In this document: positions 36,666 through 50,200 of the stretch, piece after piece
How positions within the stretch are numbered: the first letter of the stretch is position 1
Layout of the letters: each line of letters opens with the position of its first letter
Assembly: GCA_013400115.1 (NCBI GenBank)
Contig: VXBP01002290.1
Span: 558,001-622,000, forward strand
Direction of reading: 5' to 3'
Length of the DNA: 64,000 nucleotides
Origin: Rhinopomastus cyanomelas
Taxonomy: Eukaryota > Chordata > Aves > Bucerotiformes > Rhinopomastidae
Made by a program: the position numbers and the translations under genes
Notes under the pieces: model-generated
Told to the model about the DNA's origin: nothing
What the model saw: only the letters and a program-made list of their open reading frames with translations
Database searches by the model: none

Positions 36666-36929
36666 TCAACATTTTGTAGTCTTCAGTCTTGGTTTGCTAG
36701 TTTTTCTCTGCGTATTGCAAATGAAATGTGAAAAATCAGGCATGTTGCAAATGAAACAAATGCTTCATTCTCAAAAATGCACATTGGACTCTCCTTTCTA
36801 GCCAGAGCATGAGAACTGGGGTTGCTCCCAGATGTAGTGGATTAAAGCCTTTTTTGAGCAGGGGTGGCTGCCACAATTATCTTCCTACTACAAACAGCTA
36901 CTCTGTCCGTTCTGTGAACACAAAGAAAG

Positions 36930-36946
36930 GGAGAGAGAGAGAGAGA
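36930..36946. repeat. (GA)n simple repeat
   Basis: Uninterrupted GA dinucleotides, about eight units. Confidence 0.85.
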
Positions 36947-39900
36947 CAAGGGAACAGATCAGAATTTTCTTAGAATGCCTGCACTAAGATCTTTGGAGGT
37001 CTCCAAGTCAAAAGGACTGGACTGACAAATAGATGTGAGACGTGCTAAGAACACAGAAATGATGCTCTCAGTGAATGTGTAGGTGTTGTCTTCTTACCTT
37101 GAGAGCTGAACTGCTGCCCCTCATAATTCTGTCCCTGGTAGCGAAGGTAAAATCGTTAACGATCAGAATGTAACAGCAAGAGCTTGTCTGCCTGAGCTAA
37201 AGACACCTCTGCAAATTTAAAATTGCTCCCCTTGGGATCCCCACTGGTGTTAGTTCTGCTGTGTCAGTCAAGTACCAGTGAAGGCCATTGCAGTCCCATG
37301 TTTTATGCTAATATTAATTTACAAGCCTGGCTTTGGTTTCAACTGGTTGTAAATTAATTTTCCTTCTCTAAATTACTTTGTTCTGAGGTTATGTGCTTAA
37401 AAAAAAAGGTAACATCTGCAAAGTGTTTTTGAAAACGAAAATAGTTTTCAAAAAAGGCACTGGCCTGGGATCTGGCTTCAGCTGGTGTAAGTTGTTAGAA
37501 GTCATTGTGGTACTATCACATTTTAGCTGAAAAATGTGTTCTTTGTGAAGTTAACGGTCTAAGCAAGCACTGTGAATACTTTGTAAGAAATAATTGGGTA
37601 TTCCTCACTGCTGAAAATTGTCACAGTACTGCTTGGGAATGGCATGAACCGCTGTATATCTATTAAAAAATTCTCAGAGAGGAGCTAAGTATAGTTTGTA
37701 CAAGAGTTATGGAGCATCTGCACAGCTCCTGCTCTAGGACAGAAATGCATCACGACTTGTAGCATATTTATCATACCCTGCTGGTTAGGGAATTGGAGAT
37801 ACAGAAGGAAGGCACAGGGAAACCAGGTAAGCTTCCTCAGGTTTATTTTAAATCTCAATTTAGAACACTCATACCAAAGCAGAGATCAGCCAGAAGTATT
37901 TAACATATTAGGACTGACTAGTCCATCTGCCTTTGTTCCAACACGGTCCTCGATCTGTTGCTCATGGGCTTCTCCTCATCTTGTATTTTCTCATCTTTCA
38001 AAACCTACAGAGTAGAAGCGTTTACCTGGTATTTCAAATCATCGTGTTCTGCCTCAATATTGGTGCACATTGCTTGGGGTGTTTATATTATTATTTTATG
38101 TCAGCTTCCTGTGTCTTACATCTGTTTACAACTTTAGGGAAGAGAGAAATCACAGATGTCTGTAGGTAACATGGCTGGGAAGTGCTACGTGACTGAGGAA
38201 GGCAGCTTCTGGCAAAGCTGGGACTGTGCAGGGTGGCCAAGGTCCCTTCTTAATGCTCTGTGTGTATGTAAGAGCAAATCCCTCTGTATCAGGTGGCTGC
38301 ATCACTGTGAGGCTGACACTGAAGTAACAAGCCAGACCTCAGCAATACTAGGGAAAGGCCTCAAGCACTGGGACGCACTGAATAAATCTGTGTGCTTTCC
38401 TTTTGGCTTTCATTCTAATCTTTCTTCCTTTTCTCTTCTTATATCTGTTATGTGTGCTGCAAATGGAATGATACACCTACACAGGCTTTTGGGAGAACCT
38501 GTCCTGTGACTGAAACTTTATTCATTGCTGTGAAAGGAGAAGTAATAAAGTTGTGCAAAGAGCAGTGCGGTGGGAGGCAGTGACGGTCAGACAAGTATCA
38601 CCACTTTCATCCTGGTGTTGCCTGATACGGTGCAACATGGAGCCCAGCATAGTCTTGGATATAGTGACTCACTTTTTGGCTCTGGAAATCTGTCCATTCA
38701 TTACCCAATCTGTCCATTTTCTCCTCTTTTAAAATTACAGTGGTGAATTTGTGCAGCAGCATCACTGGGGTCTGTTCTACCCTTCCAGTTTGTGAGAACA
38801 CAGTGGAAAGCTATTTTGGTATTGAGAGTTGCTTTTCTGCGTGCTGTAAAACAGATTATCCAGGACTCTCTGCAGCTTGCAGTGTGATTTGGTTCTGAAT
38901 TACGTGGAAGACTGCCTGTACCACCCCAGCAATCTAACAGGGTATTAAAGTAAATTTAAATTTAATGTATTTTTAAACTCCTTTGCTCAGCTAAGTGATG
39001 AAAAGGGGTTCTTTTATATAAAAAAGGGATCTTGTCTTTTGAATTTTCAACTCTTACGAAATTGCAATTTTTCTTTTTCTCACAAAACTGCACTTTCAGA
39101 ATCTGCATGAAAAATGGTAAAGGAGTTGCACACAGATTAGCTTGTGCTGGCAAACTATTTTTTCTTTTAAATGACATTCTCTAGGTTGCTTCTGCGAGGG
39201 TGTGAATCTTTTTTCAATCATACTGGTGTGACAGCAGCTTCATCAGAGTTAAGCCTTAATCTGTGTTTTCAGCTAGTGAAAACTTGCTCCTTGCTTTGAT
39301 TAAGGAAGTGTTGCCCTTTTCTCTGTGACATGTACTTACTGTCACATCAAGAAGAATGGGAGAACACGGATGTCTGTCCCTGCAGTTAAGACTCATTGTC
39401 ATGCTCTGCTGTGAGTATTCACCCATTCATAAATAAGAAACTCAGGGAGACTGAGCAGCCTCACATGCTTCTTTCTGAAGTTTTGCTTGTGCTTGAGCTT
39501 GCTCCTGACTCAACTGTGGGTGTGTGTTTGTTGAGAGCTGCTGACATTTAAGCAAAGGGTAAAGCAGCTGAAAGAGTTCATGTCACAGCCTTAATTTGGC
39601 CTTGCTTATAGTGGTCTTAGTCTTGGCCAGCTGAGAGGATCCTATTCTCAGTGTAAGTATGGGCATAGATGGGTCTAACCTAACCTTTGAGGTAAAAGTA
39701 TTCCTTCCGTATTGTCTGCCCACGATTTCAAATACCTCAGGAGATGAGAGAGATTTCAGAGGAATACTTAGGCTGACCAGGTAGCTGACATTCCTGTTCT
39801 TGGCTGAGCCCTTGTCGCATAGTGCAGATGGGAAGTTTCCTCCTTCTCAAGATGAAACATTAATTTCAAATTACTTTCCAGCTTTGAAGAACTCATGTTG

Positions 39901-40468
39901 CAAGTTACCCCTCTATTCACGCTAAAATCCAGCTTCTCACTTCTGCCTGTTTTTAAATTCTTTTGGAGTTGTAGCTGTGTACTGCTGACTCTGACATCCT
40001 GTTGTAAACTGCTGTGAAACTCCCTTTCATGGGAGGCTGCAGTTCAACCTTTTTCAGGTCCTGTGCAGTTTTATAAAATGCTTTGGGTTGGTGCAGCTGT
40101 GTAAACTAGGATTTTCACCTCTGCATCTTAACAGAGTTTCTTTATTTATTGCTAATTCTGGGTGCATAATATAAATATACTGGTGCTTGTAGTGAAACGT
40201 GGACTGTGGATATCAGACTGACATAGGTTTTACTCCTGGCCCCTCAAGGTCCTGTAGTTTTGTAAACAACTCAATTTCTGTCTGAACTTCTCAGTAAAAG
40301 GAAAATAAATGAAACTGGTTTCCCACCTGGTTTTGTTCATGATGTTTGTTGAAATTCTCAGAGGGTTGTACATAGCTGGTCAAAAATACACTATCAGGTG
40401 GTCCAGGCTTGTCCATGAAGACAATTTTATTTGTTCCTTTGGAGTCATGGGGGGAAGGGCAAGCTGAT

Positions 40469-40484
40469 GAGAGAGAGAGAGAGA
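40469..40484. repeat. (GA)n simple repeat
   Basis: Uninterrupted GA dinucleotides, about eight units. Confidence 0.85.
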
Positions 40485-41634
40485 AAGATTTACTGTGTTT
40501 GACAGGGAAATTTTCTTCTCTTCCATGACAGCTCACATTTCCCGCTCTGTTCTTCCGAGACTGTGTTTGAAGTTCTTCAGTTTTGGACTAATCAAGATTT
40601 GGTAGCTAGAGCAAAGCTCACCCATCATGTGAGATGCCAAATGCTTTCAAATTCATTGATCTCTGTGGAATACGAGGGAGCTCAGCCATCAGCACTGGCA
40701 TTTCAGTTCTTGAATGTTTTCAGGCTTTAAAATAGACTATTAATCATGAGTCTGGCAAAGGACGTCAGCAGTGTGTGATATGTCCCATAAAGTGCAACTT
40801 CTAGGAATCTTTTTTTCAGCATGTAGAGCATGTCAAGGCTCGTGTTCTGTTTACGTCTGGTCTAACCTTGTCTGGGAATGGGTTATTTAGGGCACATTGC
40901 AAAGAACGATTTTGTTAGTGTACAGACAGGGTCGGAGCTAACACAATTACTGTAAATAAAAATACACTGCACTCCCAGATGCAAAGGAGGTCAGTGCTTT
41001 TTATAGAAAATACTCATTTTGAAATAAACAAAATGAACGTTTAAGCAAAATCATCCTATTTCCAGCCTAACTGTCTCTTTTCTTAAAAAAACTTGCAATC
41101 CTTGTCAGTCTACGTGAGTTTTAAAAAGTGTCAGTACTTTTAGGTGAGAAAATTGCAGGGACCTAGTGTCCTTCATTTGGTCTCGTCTAGCCATCCCATA
41201 AAAACAACAGAGCTTATGGATTCTGGACAATACATGATGGTTTAATAACAAAGGGATGCAATGTGAGAAGTGCATGGGGAGGTTGTTTACCCAGCAGCAG
41301 GCTGAGTGTTTCTCTGACTGATAATAATGAGAATTGTGCTTTTTAGTGCTCTGCACTTCGCCAGTCCCCACGAAGCAAATTTGGCTGTCATTGTGGTGTG
41401 CTGCTTTGTAAGCACTGTTGCCCTGCAATGACTTATCTTCAGGCTTGTGCCAAGGGTTAACCTATGGGTTAAGGCCAAAGGGTCCTGCTCTGTTGCCCGT
41501 TAAAGTCAGCAGAGAGAACTGTACCAGCTTCAGCAGCTCCTGGATCAGAGCTGAGAATCATGAGCTGAGAATGCGGCTCTTAGTCTGTCTTGGGTTTTCA
41601 GTGTGACCTGGAGGAATAACCCTTTCCCCTCTTT

Positions 41635-41725
41635 TCACTTGACTTTGGGCAAAGCTGCTACTCCCTCTGTGCCTCCAAGAAAAGGAGACGTAAAACATCA
41701 TTAGTATTTAGAAAGTGCTCGTTCT
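41635..41725 (+). mobile_element. Probable ancient MIR-type SINE relic
   Basis: CACTTGACTTTGGGCAAAG, CCCTCTGTGCCTCC, GTAAAAC and TTAGAAAGTGCTC occur in the order of the core and 3' part of the MIR SINE consensus as I remember it (TGACCTTGGGCAAG, CTCTGTGCCTCAG, GTAAAATG, CTTAGAA...GTGC). The match is gapped and old, as expected in a bird. Confidence 0.55.
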
Positions 41726-44700
41726 AGAGAGGGGGGCTGTCGAAGCAGAGCAGTAAATCCTGCTCTATTGGAGCTGTCCAAATATTATTGCTTGTATTGA
41801 AAGAAAGCTCTTAAATGAAGGCTGGCGTTCAGAAGCCAGTACAGCCCCAGAGCCGTCACATCACTGATCTTCTGCTGAAGTGTGGTGCTTGTCAGTTGAC
41901 TTAGTGTGCTTTCACACAAACACAAGTGATGGACTTCAAGCTTCTAACTTAACTGTTCATGCCTCTGGAGGAACAGATTTGACTTCTGTGGATATTCTCA
42001 TCCCTCCTTTTAAATGGTGCTGCATTTTGCTCAAGGTAGGTCTAGAGTGCAGAACTCTGGAAAGTGTTTTTTACATTTCAAAAGAGTTGTCACAGCCTAG
42101 CCCCTGAAAAAGTCCTCTTCTGCCTGTCATTCTGTCACTGTGAAAATGCAGTTTATCTTTCCTGCAGATACATAGAAAAATGTAATGGGGAGCAATTAAA
42201 GATTTTAATAACTTTACTAAAAAACTGTTGAAAAGGTGCAGATATTTTTTCATAAGCTTCTGTTGCTTTCTGGTTCAAACCCTTCCTTGATTAAGTATTT
42301 TTCAAGGTAATGTTGTTCTATAGAAAGGTCTTATTCCCATTCATTGCAACACGGATTTTTGTTTCAGCTTTCTACCTGCATATTCAAAGCAGAAAGTAAT
42401 AGAAAAATGCAGTGGGATGATATGAAATTATTACTACAAAATATTTATATCTTTTCATCTGAACTCTGTGCACAGCTGTGTATCCTCCATAGAATGAAAG
42501 CAACATCTAAAGCTTCAGGCTTTTTTGGCAAATTTTGGAATAATTTACTTCTAGTTACAGCTTGGCATTTCAGGCTTGGAGCAGCTGCATATCTAGCAGC
42601 TCCCACTGGTTCAGCCTTCTTTTTATTTGGTTTTTGTACTTTTTACTACTTTCAAAATAAATGTTAAATGCTCCAGTCTGATTCTGAATGAATTTGACCT
42701 GCCTGTAGACAACACTCTGGTAAGAGATGTCACTTCAGAGCAGTTTCATATCAGCATGCATGTTTTGTAGCGCTAGGGGACAAGAACATCTTTCCCTTTG
42801 AAATCCTCCAGACTTAGTTCCACAATTGTGTCTTGTGGCAAAATGCATTTTGTGTCTCATCTGATCCCAGCTACAAATCAGGGCTGTAAAGATCTCATGA
42901 TCTTTGGAGGAGGAGTAAGGTCTTGTGAGCCCAGGTGAATTACTGGAGAGCATTACTCCACAAAGCGGAATCACTGCATGGCAGAAACGGTTTGTAGGCA
43001 AACGCAACAGAATCGAAGGTTCCCAGAACACCTTTTGGCTACTGGATTGCCGCCGAATCACCTGGGGTGCGCTCCTGGACATCCTAACAGAAATACTCTG
43101 GCTCTCCTTTTGAGCTTCTGCAACAGCAAATAATCCTTGAAAGCTGCTCAAATGTGTCAGAATTCTTAAAAATAACCCAAAGGAACTCAACAAAACAAAA
43201 CTGCCCATCAGAGAGATCTCAAATGAGGCAAATATTTGGTCAACTGGATGTAAAGACCAGTGTCTCACACAAGCTGGCATGTGCAGGACAGGCTGTAGCA
43301 TGGAGTTCTGCATTTAGCCAGATGTTTGACCTGTGGTACCTGGAAACATTTGAATATGTGAGTACATTATCATTTTGCACTGGGACCACTTAAACTGGAA
43401 ATTTCCAAAGACAAACTGAAGAATACTTCTTTTTACGTTGCAGCGCGGTAATGGGAGTTAAGATTTATAAGCTCTGCCAAATTCAATAAACTTGTGTTAC
43501 GGCCTTTTAAAATTGTTATATCGAACGCTGCTTATAAAGAGCCATCTTCCTTCTATTGTTTCATAATTTATTCAGTGTTTTCTTAACTGGCCCATCAGCA
43601 GAACCGTAAAAATGCCACTGAGTAAACTTTGTTTAATGATGACCAATTTTTGTCTATGTTACAATAATGTCTGTGGGAAGAAACAATTACCTTGTGATTT
43701 GCTGTCAAAGCGGTAAGTGCATTTTCTTTCCAGTTCATTTAGAAGGGACATCACTTTCAAGCTCTCCCTTGTTCTCTTTGTGAGGTTATTTCCTCTCCTG
43801 CACATTTGGATGTTTTGCTCTGCACACTAGAAAGCAGAGGCTCAGTCCCGAATGATAAATAGAGCCTGTGCTGGCCTCTGTGCAGTGTTGGTCCTCGGTG
43901 ATGTATTACCGGGACAGCTCAGACTCATTGCTCTGATGTTTACTGAAAACCCCTGAAATAGGACAAACCTACCAGTGTCAGCTGTTAATGCTGGTTTTCT
44001 ACTGGGTTTGCTGTATGAACCAACATCGACTGATGTTTGTTCTGTTACATTTCCAGCTTCAGTTCCAGCACAGACTCTCAAAGATAAGATCTCTCTTGTT
44101 TTCATGCTTGTCCAAAGTGTTAGGGATGGAAGCATTTGTGAGGTTTTGGTCACCACATGTTGCAAGCATTTATCATCATTATTATAATAATGTAAGAAAG
44201 CAATTGGAAATGTTCCTTGTGGCCTGAAACTTCTCAAGAGCTTTGCAGTTCTTCCTCTTAGTGTTTGATGGCTAGTCCCTGGGATGTTTGCTGGGATGAG
44301 AACATTCAGAGGACTCTGAGAATCGCTAGTGAAGTCAGAAAAATCTTTCCCTAGGGAGGAGAGGAGCCCAGCAGGGACTCTGTGCAGGAAAGATGCTGAA
44401 GGCTCAAATCTATTAATCTATAAATGGTAAATAGTTGTTTTGGGGGGTGTGTGTGTCAGGGATTTGGACAGTGCCCATCTGTGCCACCAAGTTGCGAGTA
44501 TTTACAAGCAACACACAGCCTCTTTGTTTGTATCATCTAATCCAAGATGTGCATCCTTGTACAGTTTGTGGAGCTTTCATCCCAGAAGTGCCTCCCAATC
44601 TCAATGCCCCTGTTGTACACTGAAAGGATGAAAAGCTAAATTTACCCCAGGGATTCAAGGTGTTTCCAATCTCAAGATTTGGCTGCTAAACAACCCTGGG

Positions 44701-46602
44701 TTATGAATAGCCTAAAACTCTCAGGCTCTGTGAGAAGGGTTGAGGCATAATCAGAGTAGTCGGCTCCATATATCACATTACTCTTCTTGGATACCAGAAT
44801 TCTGTTACAGAAACCATGTTTGGAATTCATAAATTGTTCTGCGCTCTTCTCCGGCATGCTGGTCATTAACCACGGCAGGGATTAACCAGCTACCATTATG
44901 TAGGCAGCATCATGTTTATAACAAATTGCTTCCTTGTAGCCCACCTGCTGCTTTCAGTAATTTGAAAGCACAGTAAGTTAGATCTCAAAAGTTGTATTTT
45001 GGAAGATGATGGGGGTTTAAATAAAAGGTTTCAAATTACCAGCCCTCAAATAGCTACCTAGAGAGGCAGTGTCTCGCATCCGGGCTGTTACTGAGTTACC
45101 GTAAGTCTCTGAATCAGCAAGGGAGCCCCTAAACTCAATGGCTGGTGGGAGTGAAACCTGACGCTAAACGGACAGCAATGTAAGAAAGCTTTGTGAGCAA
45201 GTCCCCCAGGAGCGGGATGAATAAGCACATCTTTAGGGAAAGAAACCCCAAGTTGCTGTTTAGGACAGAAAAGCACATTCCCTGCAATGTGTTTCTTCTT
45301 GGTTTTGTTTTTTTGGTGGGTTTGTTTTCTTCATGCGGTTTTCTAATGTCTCCAGACCAGATCATTTGGTGCTATAAATTGATGTAGCTCCTTTGCTTTC
45401 AATAGGGTTATGTTGATTTACTCCAGCTGAGGATCTGCTGTGAGAGTCTGTTCTCATACTGCTGGAGTTAGCAAGTTCAAGCCCACATTTCAAGCACTTC
45501 ATGCATGCACAAGAAATTAATCATAGCAATGATGTGTGCAAAGTATGTGTGAACGTTTTTCCACAGGCACTGCTCAAAGTCCTGTCTCTGTTCTCTCCAT
45601 TTAATGGTGACCCTGTGTCTTTGCTCATCTGTGCAGGTTTTACATTGGCGTAACTGCACGGACTTCAGTAGGTTTGCTCCTGGTTAACACCTGTCTGGAA
45701 AAGCAGTGTTAAATCACGTCTGTAATGTTAGATCTCCTGTCTCCACGTAGAGCATTGGATCCCCAAGGCTCCTAGCGCTGGAATTGTTGTCCCATTCCAT
45801 TTAATGGAGTAATGAGTGATAAACTGTATAGCTCCTGTGTAACACCCGCTGGAGAGCAATGCTTCTTCACCGTGATGTCTCTGGATATTGACTCAAGCTT
45901 AGATTCCTTCAGGAGTGGTTTAACATGACCCACTGCTCAGTTCATCTGTCTCTGTAAGTTTTCTCATCCATTGGCTGAGATGTGGTTAGCTTGGAGTGAA
46001 GACGCACTTGCCTAAACATTAGGATTTCTGTTTGATGATGTCCCAGACTGTTGCTTTGGCAGGGCAGAGAGCTGTATCTAACATCTGATACAGGGAAAAC
46101 ATGATGCCATCAATCTCTCTTTGCTTAAAGTTAGCAGTGACCACCTGAGACCTGAGGAGAATCTGGCTGCTGTGTATCTCAGTCCCAGCGTGCTGCACCT
46201 TGGTGTCAGTGCAAACTGACTCTTAATTCCCTCCGCCCTGTACTATATCTTTGATTCCCAGCATCGTAGATAACAGCTTTGGTCTGCTTTTCCAAACCAG
46301 CAGCAGAGGTGTGATGTGAACAACTTGCCGTTCATTTGCACTGAGCCTAATGTAGGCAGCTTCTCACTGCCATTCAGCACGGATGGTGCTTTCCTGTTGT
46401 AGAGTTTCTGTGTTTGAGGACCTGATGGAGCAAAGCCCACCTGTGGCACTTGAATTTTGCCCTCTCCTCAGTGCTCAATTCTTGAAGATACTGAGTAAGA
46501 ACATGCTCAGCCTGGAGGCAGTCTCTCTGTGCCCCCATGTCCTTGCCGGAACATGTGGGATCACAGACTTAGATGTTCCCCAATAAATGTTCCCCAAAAT
46601 TA

Positions 46603-47032
46603 CAGTATCACAGTATCACAGTATTACCAAGGTTGGAAGAGACCTCATAGATCATCAAGTCCAACCTGTCACCACAGAGCTCAAGGCTAGACCATGGCAC
46701 CAAGTGCCACGTCCAATCTTGCCTTGAACAGCTCCAGAGTTGGCGACTCCACCACCTCCCTGGGCAGGCCATTCCAGTGGCCAGTGACTCTCTCAGTGAA
46801 GAACTTTCTCCTCACCTCAAGCCTAAATTTCCCCTGGCGGAGCTTGAGGCTGTGTCCTCTTGTTCTGGTGCTGGCTGCCTGAGAGAAGAGAGCAATCTCC
46901 TCCTGGCCACAACCACCCCTCAGGTAGTTGTAGACAGCAATAAGGTCTCCCCTGAGCCTCCTCTTCTCAAGGCTAAACAATCCCAGCTCCCTCAGCCTCT
47001 CCTCATAGGGCTTGTGCTCAAGGCCTCTCACC
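46603..47032 (-). mobile_element. CR1 LINE fragment (a third 3'-end type), minus strand
   Basis: 3' tail with CACAGTATCACAGTATTACC at the left. The minus frame 47031-46687 reads GLEHKPYEERLRELGLFSLE, RRLRGDLIAVYNYLRGGCG, FTERVTGHWNGLPREVVESP and LELFKARLDVALGAMV, without a stop until the natural end. It starts at the usual truncated position. The tail repeat (ACAGTATC) and 3' UTR differ from the other copies. Confidence 0.93.
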
Positions 47033-47232
47033 TGTCTTCATCTTTTTGGAAGACAGATTTTATGATTTTCTCTATCCTGAAGGGCACAACAGGGAAGCAC
47101 CAATGAAATACCATTAAGTGGAGGTGCTGAAGAAAGGCAAAGAGCCCTTGGCAGCATGGTGAGCAATAACCCTTCATAGGAACATTTGAGCAAAGGAGGC
47201 CTCTTTCTCCCCTTGTCCTTGGATGACCTAGG

Positions 47233-47249
47233 GGAGAGAGAGAGAGAGA
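47233..47249. repeat. (GA)n simple repeat
   Basis: Uninterrupted GA dinucleotides, about eight units. Confidence 0.85.
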
Positions 47250-50200
47250 CCTTCAGAAGTCTGGAACTTCTTTCCTGTGCTGTTTTAGTTCTGCTTTCTC
47301 TATAGCAAAGTTTGGGAGGGTTTTCCTCACATCATTTAACAGCCTTGGCTCCAGGACGTGCTAATTCCTGGGCAGCTTCCTTTAACTTTCGAGTAGAAGA
47401 GAAATCTGTGTTCAGATAAAATGTGCAAGGAACCTTAACAGCCTGGCAGGTGGAGAGTCCCAGAGAAAAAACAGAGCTGCCAAATACATGTTTGGCTGCC
47501 TTGAAATGCTCCACAAAGGAGTGTTTGTTTCAGCTGCGATACCTGAGGTATTTTAAACTGCAGTGGCTTAATGGAAGCCTTCCTGCTGTATGCACATCTG
47601 CCTGTTTGCACAGCTTAGCAGCGCCCACAGCTGCACGTCTGCACACACACAACGGCTCTGGCCAGCTGCTTTGCCCTCCATGCTGCCAGCTCCACTGATT
47701 TATTTAATTCTTCTGTTGACTGCTGAATAATGTGTGCCAAATGCAGAACTTGGATCTGCTTTATGGAAATAATATAAACAAATGTGACTGCCCTGTAAAA
47801 GGCACATTCTTGTCCTTTGGCTAGAGGAAGATTCATGCTCTGGATTTGTGCTCTGGTCCACATGGTGTCTTTCATTTTATTTTCTTCTCTGAGTTGGAAC
47901 TGATGGGTGTGATAATGTGAATATGCAGGTTAACACTTTCACTCCATATGGAGTTAAAGGTGTAAAATTATAAATCAAAATAGATAAGAGGTGTTATTTC
48001 TAAGTAGGAGAAGCAGAAGTGTATGTATGGTTTATAGTCAAAGCTCACTAATATGAGCTGAAATCACCGTGGTCACTGAGAACTGCCCTTAGCTTGTGAT
48101 TTCTTTAAAATAGCAACATGTCCACCTAGGGAAACTTAAAATAGAAATATTTTGTGTGTGCAAGGACTGATTGTTCAATCTCTATGCAAATGAGTCTCAG
48201 GAACTTCATTCTTACTACAGCAAGTTTAAACCTGTGTATTTGCCATCCTAATCATTATTATGTTGTCTTTATTGGGGAATTTTGTACTTTTTCTCCATGT
48301 TTTTTTTTTAATGAAACCCCTTATGACTTTGCTTAGAAACAACACTTACAGCATTGTGTAAATAGTCTTTTCTTCCTCTTCTGGGTGAATACTTTACCTG
48401 TCATCTCAATGCCACCTCAATCGTGTGTTCTTGTAGCTTTCTAATCCTGGTTGTGTGACTGCAGCTCAGTTTATAGAGATCAGCTGAATTGTCTGTAGAG
48501 ATCTGCAAATTCCGAGTTGTGTGTTTGATCTTCCTGCTGTCTGACATCCATTTAAAAAGACAAGAATTTTGCTTTCTCTAACCAAAGCTGTTTGAAATTG
48601 TGTAAAGGATATTTGAATCTGCAGATAAAAATTTATTAATATTATGTAAAAATGTGCTTGTGTCGTATGTCGAACACGTGTGAATGGCTCTGCCCTCCCG
48701 TGGATGGAAGGAGAACTCAACTCCTGGTCCCAGCACCACTGATCCATTAGAAAGGTTGTTTTCATTCCAGAGTCTAGTTTAGGGGGCAGAAGAACCTGAA
48801 TCTTTCTTGCCGTAGCATGAAGCATCAAGGCAAGCTTGTGGTTTTCTAGAGCAGTTTCCTTTCTTGAATGTTGATCTAATTTTCATCTTTATTTTTTTTG
48901 TCCTTCACCACCTTCTCCAAGGCAGTGACTCTGTGCCTGCTCTCCCCAGAGTAGCCTTTCCTTTGGTGGAGCTGTTCCTCAGAGCCACTGCCACACTCAC
49001 TTCGATACTTAACCCCCTTTCAAAGAGATGATGTCGCAACGTCTGGATGTGCATCACTGTTGAGGTGCACTGGGTTTGAAGTGATATGTATTAGCATATC
49101 AAAGCACACTCGTTTCTGGTCTCAGCATATTAATAGGATCCATTTTTGGTTCTAATCAGCCACTTAACCAAGTCATTTTACCCTGCCTCCATTTGCCCTT
49201 GCTGTTCCTGTGATCTGTAGTACTTTCTCTTAATTTCCTTCCTTCTCTCTCCCATCCCTTGTGACGTTTTGGGAGGTGCCAAGGAAACTTTAACTAAATC
49301 TTTTATTTCCCCTGGAGGAAAACTATGATTGAAACCAGTGTTAGATGATGTTCTAGCCCAGGTGAGCAGCACCATCCAACTACATCGGTGCTGCTTCTGA
49401 TGTCTATCATAGAGTTAGAAGGGGAGGATTCATCGAAGAGGGCTGTGCAGTTTTTTCTGTCATCCTGACAGGCTTCCTCCAAAGGCACCAAGACTGCTGA
49501 CATGATCAGAAGTCGGACCTGCAGGCAGCAGAGCCAAGTAATGCCGGCAATGTGTTTGACACAAGGCTGTGCTAACCTCGGCATTTTTCCCGAGCTAGAT
49601 CATGCCCACAAAAGCAATTCTCTCCCCTCTCAAACGTAGACCGCAGCAGAGAGCCTGGTTTGCAAGCTCTGATTTGATCAAACACGCCCAGCAGAAGACA
49701 GAACGGAATTGCAGCTTTGCAGCTTTGGAACGTGCCCGTTTCCTTTCCAGCCACATAAATCAGACATGGTAGACTCTTCCTGCTCAGGGGTGCCCGAGTT
49801 GCGTGTGATAAATTCTAGATGGCAGGAGGAACACGCTGTGTCAGTGTATCGTTAGATTTGATAACTCACAGATCAGACTCAACAAAAATATTTATTGCCT
49901 GGATTTACTTGTCATGGAATTGCTTTAAAATGTGTGTGCATAAAGTATCAAGTAAGGTAAAAAAATAAAAGTAAAATGCATTATTGGATTAAGAGAATAG
50001 AAAGTGTTTTGGAATGGCAATTTTATAACCTTTGTTTATGTAGGTAGGTTCAGTTTCTTTTAAATGAGTTCATACATAAATCAGTGAACTAACTATACGC
50101 AGTAACATGGAAGGATGTTCTCAGGAGTTCCTCCTCGTGGCAGTGGAAATGAATGACTTGGAGGAGGAGGCTGTTAATAGTTGCTTTGTTCCCTTCTCGT

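Larger units (their letters stand above)
36666..46602. other. Intergenic, mostly nothing recognised
   Basis: About 10 kb without a recognisable gene. Apart from the simple repeats and the MIR-like relic listed separately I see no element. The 192-codon minus frame at 42735-43313 shows no family resemblance. Confidence 0.45.

Noticed and set aside
36128..36679. 183-codon plus-strand frame
   Set aside because: Antisense shadow of the minus-strand CR1.
42735..43313. 192-codon minus-strand frame
   Set aside because: No motif or family resemblance, no codon pattern I can support, and no splice context; chance is likelier.
43580..43605. AACTGGCCCATCAGC as miR-193-3p
   Set aside because: Matches only the first eight bases (AACTGGCC) and then departs; no hairpin partner seen.
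44600..44620. AATGCCCCTGTTG as miR-365-3p
   Set aside because: Shares only the AATGCCCCT seed region; the rest of the mature sequence and the hairpin are missing.
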